Assembly (NCBI GenBank): GCA_900552755.1
Contig: USAY01000064.1
Location: forward strand, 1-11,160
Direction of reading: 5' to 3'
DNA: 11,160 nucleotides
Source: an uncultured Collinsella sp.
GTDB taxonomy: Bacteria; Actinomycetota; Coriobacteriia; Coriobacteriales; Coriobacteriaceae
Below the pieces are notes generated by a model, which was not told the DNA's origin, ran no database searches, and worked only from the letters and a program-made list of their open reading frames with translations. Positions 7,994 through 11,160 of this stretch are shown here, piece after piece (the stretch's first letter is position 1; each line of letters starts with the position of its first letter). The position numbers and the translations under genes are program-made.

Positions 7994-8087
7994 AATGCGG
8001 TATCAGCGCATAGGATTAAACTGACGATTGCTTTGCACTGAGAATACGCTTGGAAAGCCGCTATGGGTGGCGGCCCGGGTTAAATAG

Positions 8088-8132
8088 AGAAGCCCGTCCG
8101 ATCACTTTCATGTGGCGAACGGTCGGGCTTCT
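8088..8132 (-). terminator. Terminator hairpin of the radical SAM peptide operon
   Basis: AGAAGCCCGTCCG (8088-8100) pairs with CGGTCGGGCTTCT (8120-8132) with a single central mismatch, around a 19-base loop. On the minus strand it follows the 35-residue membrane peptide gene by about 65 bases and is followed by CTATTTAA. On the plus strand TTATT follows. It is probably the 3' end of the minus-strand operon and may stop transcription from both sides. Confidence 0.6.
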
Positions 8133-8196
8133 TATTCCACTTGCCAATGCTCGGCTCATATTGGAAGAAAGCTACGCTAATGTTTGCGTGACACTC

Positions 8197-8304
8197 CTAT
8201 TTTCTCCGAAGAAAGAGTCGGATAATGAAGAATAGAATTAAAAAAGGTGCCAGATATAACGCAAGTATAAAGGCTAATCCAACGAGACCTTGCAATAATG
8301 GCAT
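8197..8304 (-). CDS. 35-residue hydrophobic membrane peptide
   Basis: Minus-strand ATG at 8304, preceded by a very strong ribosome site GGGAGGAG (complement of 8307-8314) a few bases upstream. The product starts MPLLQGLVGLAF, has an uninterrupted run of hydrophobic residues to about residue 28, and ends FLRRK with a TAG at 8197-8199. It has one transmembrane helix and a positive C-terminal end. It is the last gene of the operon after the two precursors. Possible roles are immunity, help in export or maturation at the membrane, or a small toxin-like peptide; nothing in the sequence decides. The reading frame is short, but ribosome site, hydrophobicity and position in the operon argue that it is real. 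Confidence 0.65.
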   Translation of the reverse strand: MPLLQGLVGLAFILALYLAPFLILFFIIRLFLRRK

Positions 8305-8382
8305 AACTCCTCCCAGACACGAGATTTTGGTATTTGTTCCCATCTTATTCTGAATTGGACCAAATAGTTCCTAGCCACAAAA

Positions 8383-8562
8383 CTACTCGTCAACTGGATC
8401 GCACCAATCTGCTGGCAAAACACAGCTTGATTCTTTATCGACATAGCACCAATCCGCAACAGGGCACTCGGCGATGTCGTAAAAATTGCATATATCAACT
8501 CCAAGACAACAAGGCTCAACGGGAGGATGTTCATTTGAACCAACAGGATGGATATGCTTCAT
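8383..8562 (-). CDS. Cys-rich RiPP precursor peptide 2 (ranthipeptide-like, Cys-X3-Asp motifs)
   Basis: A 59-residue peptide starting at the minus-strand ATG 8562, with ribosome site GAGGAG (complement of 8568-8573) five bases upstream. The leader starts MKHIHPVGSNEHPPVEP and contains no cysteine. The core has seven cysteines (18, 19, 25, 33, 39, 47, 54). Four are in exact Cys-X3-Asp units (C19-D23, C25-D29, C33-D37, C54-D58); C39 and C47 have Asp at spacing 2 and 4. It aligns along its length with precursor 1, sharing MKHIHP, LG-V/I, DIC-x2-YD, D-aromatic-C and S-x-CV. It lies 30 bases after precursor 1 on the same strand, downstream of the radical SAM maturase. In freyrasin-type peptides, Cys-X3-Asp marks thioether bridges from Cys sulfur to the Asp beta carbon; the same chemistry is inferred here. 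Confidence 0.82.
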   Translation of the reverse strand: MKHIHPVGSNEHPPVEPCCLGVDICNFYDIAECPVADWCYVDKESSCVLPADWCDPVDE

Positions 8563-8592
8563 AACAGCTCCTCACCTTAATCCAATTAGAGA

Positions 8593-8796
8593 CTACGTTT
8601 GATCAATGCCACAGTGATCTACAACGCAGATGCTGCCGCCATCCATGTCATAGTCGCAGTAATCGTATGCACCACAGCCATCTGCTTTATCATAAACAGT
8701 ACAGATGTCAGTAATGCCCAAGAGGCAGTCAAAAGACATCGGCTTCACGCCTGCCTCGTCGCCACTTCCTGGATTAATCGGATGAATATGCTTCAC
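8593..8796 (-). CDS. Cys-rich RiPP precursor peptide 1 (ranthipeptide-like)
   Basis: A 67-residue peptide. I chose the GTG at 8796 because GGGAGG (complement of 8802-8807) lies five bases upstream and because the product then starts MKHIHP exactly as precursor 2 does. A longer reading from further upstream lacks a ribosome site. The cysteine-free leader (about residues 1-22) is followed by an acidic core with six cysteines (24, 32, 41, 47, 57, 62) and many Asp and Tyr residues. C32-D36 and C41-D45 are exact Cys-X3-Asp units, conserved in precursor 2. The other cysteines have Asp at spacing 2 or 5. There is no GlyGly cleavage site. The gene follows the maturase stop by about 170 bases and precedes precursor 2. 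Disulfide or other sulfur-to-carbon bridging are alternatives to the beta-thioether model. Confidence 0.82.
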   Translation of the reverse strand: MKHIHPINPGSGDEAGVKPMSFDCLLGITDICTVYDKADGCGAYDYCDYDMDGGSICVVDHCGIDQT

Positions 8797-8828
8797 GACT
8801 ACCTCCCTTTGAGTGCAGAAAAACCTCA

Positions 8829-8857
8829 ATATTGTGTATAACAAACCAAGATGTCTA
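8829..8857 (-). promoter_or_regulatory. Weak candidate promoter ahead of precursor 1
   Basis: On the minus strand TAGACA (one mismatch to the -35 consensus) is followed after 17 bases by CAATAT, a poor -10, about 33 bases before the precursor 1 start codon. A separate promoter would explain the 169-base gap after the maturase and allow precursors to be made in excess over the enzyme. The -10 match is weak, so this is a suggestion only. Confidence 0.22.
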
Positions 8858-8965
8858 GTTCACCATATTTCTAGAATGGTTTCGGCGAACGTAGCAATAA
8901 GCTTCGCAGACGGTAATCAGAAGAACGAACACCTCCACAATGGTGACAGCAATGCGCTGAACCGC

Positions 8966-10354
8966 TTATTCCGATACAGTAGCTTCTCGTTGATTTTTCT
9001 CCTGCGAAGATGAGTGGCGGGAAATAAGGTCAAAAGCCATCTCGTAGCACATTTTTCTATATTCACATGATGCAGGGTGTAGACTCTTGGGCAAGTAGCC
9101 GTGCTCGTCTGCAGCCTCCCAGCTACAGCCCCCACCACAGAAAGACCGAGCCCAACAGTCCGTACAGTCAATTCTTTTTTCGACACCCTGACTCCAGTTT
9201 TCAATATACCTAGTTTCGTCAATTCCGGTGACGATGTTGCCCATTTTGAATCGCATCATCCCGACAAACCTGTGACAGGGGTATACGTCCCCTTCGGGAG
9301 TCACGGAAATAAAACGCCTGCCAGCCCCGCATCCGACAAAGGCGATCCTGTTGCTCATAATCAAATCAACTGCAGTTTTCAATGTTCTAAACAAGGGCTT
9401 TTCCCCTTGATCAATCTGTTTGAGATATTGATCCGCCAAATCTATTAGGCCCGCCCTGATTTTGTTTAATGAGTGTTCGTCGAGTTTGATATTCTCATCG
9501 AATGAGCTCACGGGCGAGAAGTAAATCCTTCTGAAGCCCATCTCTTTAAACTGAAGATAGTCTTCAACAAGGTTACAGTTATTATTTGTTAAGGTCGCTC
9601 TTGCGCCGAAGGGGAACGACTCGGAAAAACGACGAACGTTTTTGTCGATATCGGAGAAAGAGCCGCCTCCCGTCTTGTACGGGCGCGATGCATCGTGCTT
9701 GCATCCTGTACCATCGAGACTAATCAGAACAGAAAACCCGTGCTCCTTGAAAGAATTCACAGCAGTGTCATTCAAAAGCGTTCCGTTGGTCGTAATAGAA
9801 TAGGTAAAGTTTCTATTGGGGTATATTCTTTTTGAATAGTCGACCGTTTTCCATATCAGCGGCTCGTTAATCATGGGTTCCCCACCAAAAAAGACGATCG
9901 CAAGCGTTTCGTTTTCCGATGAACTTGCGACGAGGTAGTCGACCGCCTTGAAGGCTATCTCGTCTGTCATCAGCAGAGGAGACGTTCCATAATCTCCTTT
10001 ACCGGCAAAACAGTAACTACAACCAAGGTTGCATGCATGTGAAACGTGGAGTTCGATGGATCTAAGTTTTCGAGGCGTGTCTTTTGTTAAGAAAGTCCGC
10101 TCAGACAATCGTTGATACTCATCAATGTCGTCTTCAAGTTCTGCTATGGTCGTTTGGTCGTAGCCTTTCGCAGCAAGTGACTTTGTTAGCAACTTCGAGT
10201 TGACCGTTCTTCCCGATGCTTCAAATATGCGAAGCGCATCTTCTGATGCTTGGTCAACCTGAAAGCAATTGCGAGTGACCTCATCGAAGCAGTAACGACG
10301 ATCACTTACTGAGAAAAAATGCATACGTTCCTCAATTTCATGCTGGACTGGCAC
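8966..10354 (-). CDS. Radical SAM/SPASM peptide maturase
   Basis: A 462-codon frame from the GTG at 10354. The ATG ten codons in (10324), with GAGGA four bases before it, is the likelier start, giving 452 residues. Numbering below is from the GTG. Residues about 11-90 (HFFSVSDRRYCFDE onward) look like the N-terminal precursor-binding region of Cys-rich-peptide maturases. The radical SAM motif C-N-L-G-C-S-Y-C (C108, C112, C115) binds the SAM-cleaving 4Fe-4S cluster, and GGEP (157-160) contacts SAM. The C-terminal SPASM domain is complete: C342, then G355-X4-C360, then C397-X2-C400-X5-C406-X3-C410, then C430, plus C436. This implies two auxiliary 4Fe-4S clusters, as in enzymes that form sulfur-to-carbon thioether bonds in peptides. 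It heads the operon with the two precursor genes. Subfamily (SCIFF/ranthipeptide, CcpM-like or other) is not settled by eye. Confidence 0.93.
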   Translation of the reverse strand: MPVQHEIEERMHFFSVSDRRYCFDEVTRNCFQVDQASEDALRIFEASGRTVNSKLLTKSLAAKGYDQTTIAELEDDIDEYQRLSERTFLTKDTPRKLRSIELHVSHACNLGCSYCFAGKGDYGTSPLLMTDEIAFKAVDYLVASSSENETLAIVFFGGEPMINEPLIWKTVDYSKRIYPNRNFTYSITTNGTLLNDTAVNSFKEHGFSVLISLDGTGCKHDASRPYKTGGGSFSDIDKNVRRFSESFPFGARATLTNNNCNLVEDYLQFKEMGFRRIYFSPVSSFDENIKLDEHSLNKIRAGLIDLADQYLKQIDQGEKPLFRTLKTAVDLIMSNRIAFVGCGAGRRFISVTPEGDVYPCHRFVGMMRFKMGNIVTGIDETRYIENWSQGVEKRIDCTDCWARSFCGGGCSWEAADEHGYLPKSLHPASCEYRKMCYEMAFDLISRHSSSQEKNQREATVSE

Positions 10355-10880
10355 TAACCTTGTTTATTGTTGCGCAGCTATAAAAAACCACCAGCGGGGA
10401 TTCGGTGTGCGGCCCAATCGGACTCCCAAAAGGTTCTATTTGAGACTGGCAAGCTTTGTGTTGTTGGCACTTCGACAGCGCTCTTTATTCCAACAATGGA
10501 GCCTCGCAGTTTGAGTCGACTTGCCTCTGGAAGGTCCGATCTTAACTTGATTTAGGATGAAAACAGATTACAGGCGCGCTCCTCTAGAAAGAAAGGAAAC
10601 CAATCGCCGCCTTTCACCAGGAAAGTTTTTATAGCCCACCTCGAGCAAAATGAAAGATGCGAGAGCGATTGGGGAACAACGCGAATCTCCCCTTTTGGGT
10701 GGGAGCGAGCCTTCAGCCACCGGCGAACGACTCGCCCTGGTCAGAATCTGGAAGTGGTGCCGGGCCGCTTGGGCCTCCCCGGTGACTTCGTGGGGCTTAC
10801 CTGCCTGACGTCGAGGAGTACATCCGCAAGATTCGTTCCCTATGCCGTTTGCTCTCACGCCCGCCTTAGTTCCAAGTCGG
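10355..10880. other. Intergenic stretch upstream of the maturase operon
   Basis: It must hold the promoter of the minus-strand operon, but I find no convincing -35/-10 pair. No supportable gene is seen; short readings such as GAYLPDVEEYIRKI near 10796 look like debris of unknown origin. A nested set of inverted repeats at 10600-10672 is listed separately. Base composition rises to the GC-rich level of the chromosome toward the right. Confidence 0.4.
10600..10672. other. Possible three-way-junction structured element
   Basis: CCAATCGC (10600-10607) is the exact complement of GCGATTGG (10665-10672). Between them are two further hairpins, CTTTC-ACCAG-GAAAG and CTCG...CGAG, which together would make a three-stem junction. 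Just after, GGGGA...TCCCC followed by TTTT could form a short terminator-like stem sharing bases with the closing helix. This could be a structured leader RNA or coincidence; I match it to no known riboswitch. Confidence 0.25.
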
Positions 10881-10883
10881 GCG

Positions 10884-11160
10884 AGCCGCCGCGCTCATGC
10901 GACCCGTGGCGGCGACACGTCGACGCCGCGCTCGCTGAGCACATCTTCGGTCGCGGGCGAGCACGAGGTCGCGCCGGCGCATCCGCTGGGACTGCTGTGC
11001 GTGCAAAACGGCTACGTGGTGAGCGTCCCGCGCTGGATTCAGCCGAGTGAGGAAGGCGTTGAGATCGGCGCGCTGGCAACGGGGGAGGGCGGCATCACCG
11101 ACGACGTCTCGGCCCGCCATGCCCATATCTGGTGCGATGCTCAAAATATCTGGCACGTCG
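10884..11160 (+). pseudogene. 5'-truncated second copy of the FHA-domain gene (continues beyond the window)
   Basis: In frame this stretch reads HATRGGDTSTPRSL, then APAHPLGLL, RWIQPSEEGVEIGALATGEG, DDVSARHAHIW and DAQNIWHV. It is clearly homologous to residues about 168-261 of the intact FHA protein at 3640-4578, including the SARHAH phosphothreonine-binding motif. The N-terminal 165 residues are absent and the upstream sequence is unrelated. Bases 11106-11160 are identical to 4369-4423, while the part before is diverged. Bases 4357-4362 (GTCGGC, part of a six-base GACGTCGGC difference) have no counterpart here. The identity may continue past the window end. It could be a dead fragment or the remnant of a tandem kinase-FHA unit broken by island insertion. 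Confidence 0.8.

Noticed and set aside
8334..8564. Plus-strand frame of 76 codons over precursor 2.
   Set aside because: It lies opposite the precursor, which has a ribosome site and a paralogue; the plus-strand frame has neither.
8855..8938. Minus-strand 27-codon hydrophobic frame (MEVFVLLITVCEAYCYVRR...) between the maturase and precursor 1.
   Set aside because: It looks like a membrane segment, but the GTG start has no ribosome site and no better start lies nearby; kept only as a note.
10568..10858. Minus-strand frame of 96 codons upstream of the maturase.
   Set aside because: No ribosome site, no motif, and composition unlike the neighbouring real genes.
1..11160. CRISPR arrays, tRNA or rRNA genes, and phage integrase or attachment sites.
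   Set aside because: I looked for regularly spaced repeats, cloverleaf-type ends and integrase motifs and saw none.

Overview
This window looks like a chromosome segment from a gut actinobacterium of the class Coriobacteriia, most likely Collinsella or a close relative. That is inferred from the high-GC codon use of the left part, the order nucleoid protein - recR - kinase - FHA protein, and a GGGGAC-type intergenic repeat I associate with these genomes. No database search was possible.

Left part (1-4578), GC-rich and ordinary chromosome: the last codons of a YbaB/EbfC-type protein, complete recR, then after a terminator-like hairpin a tightly packed three-gene operon. Its genes encode a membrane-anchored secreted protein with a Gly/Ser linker, a Hanks-type Ser/Thr kinase with four C-terminal membrane segments, and an FHA phosphothreonine-reader protein. 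The first two genes overlap by four bases; kinase and FHA genes are three bases apart. Together they suggest an envelope phospho-signalling unit.

Middle part (4579-10880), visibly lower in GC, an accessory island: a GGGGAC/CCGGCA palindromic repeat, a decayed SAM methyltransferase gene, a perfect 20-bp inverted repeat, an intact ABC exporter gene (+ strand), and an intergenic stretch with an IS110-like transposase stub. Converging on these from the right, on the minus strand, is a compact RiPP-like operon. In transcription order it has a radical SAM/SPASM peptide maturase (10354-8966), two tandem cysteine-rich precursor peptides of 67 and 59 residues that share the leader MKHIHP (8796-8593 and 8562-8383), a 35-residue membrane peptide (8304-8197), and a terminator-like hairpin (8088-8132). 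The precursors carry repeated Cys-X3-Asp motifs, as in the freyrasin-type thioether peptides (ranthipeptides). I consider this operon the notable system here. The 59-residue precursor and the 35-residue membrane peptide are the kind of small gene that automated annotation easily misses.

Right edge (about 10884-11160): a 5'-truncated, diverged second copy of the FHA gene. Its last 55 bases before the window end are identical to bases 4369-4423 of the intact copy. The island is therefore bracketed by directly repeated FHA sequence, which suggests how it was inserted or could be lost by recombination.

Working model (inference): the maturase installs thioether bridges in the two precursors, and the ABC protein may export the product. 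No dedicated leader peptidase is visible, so leader removal would depend on a host protease.
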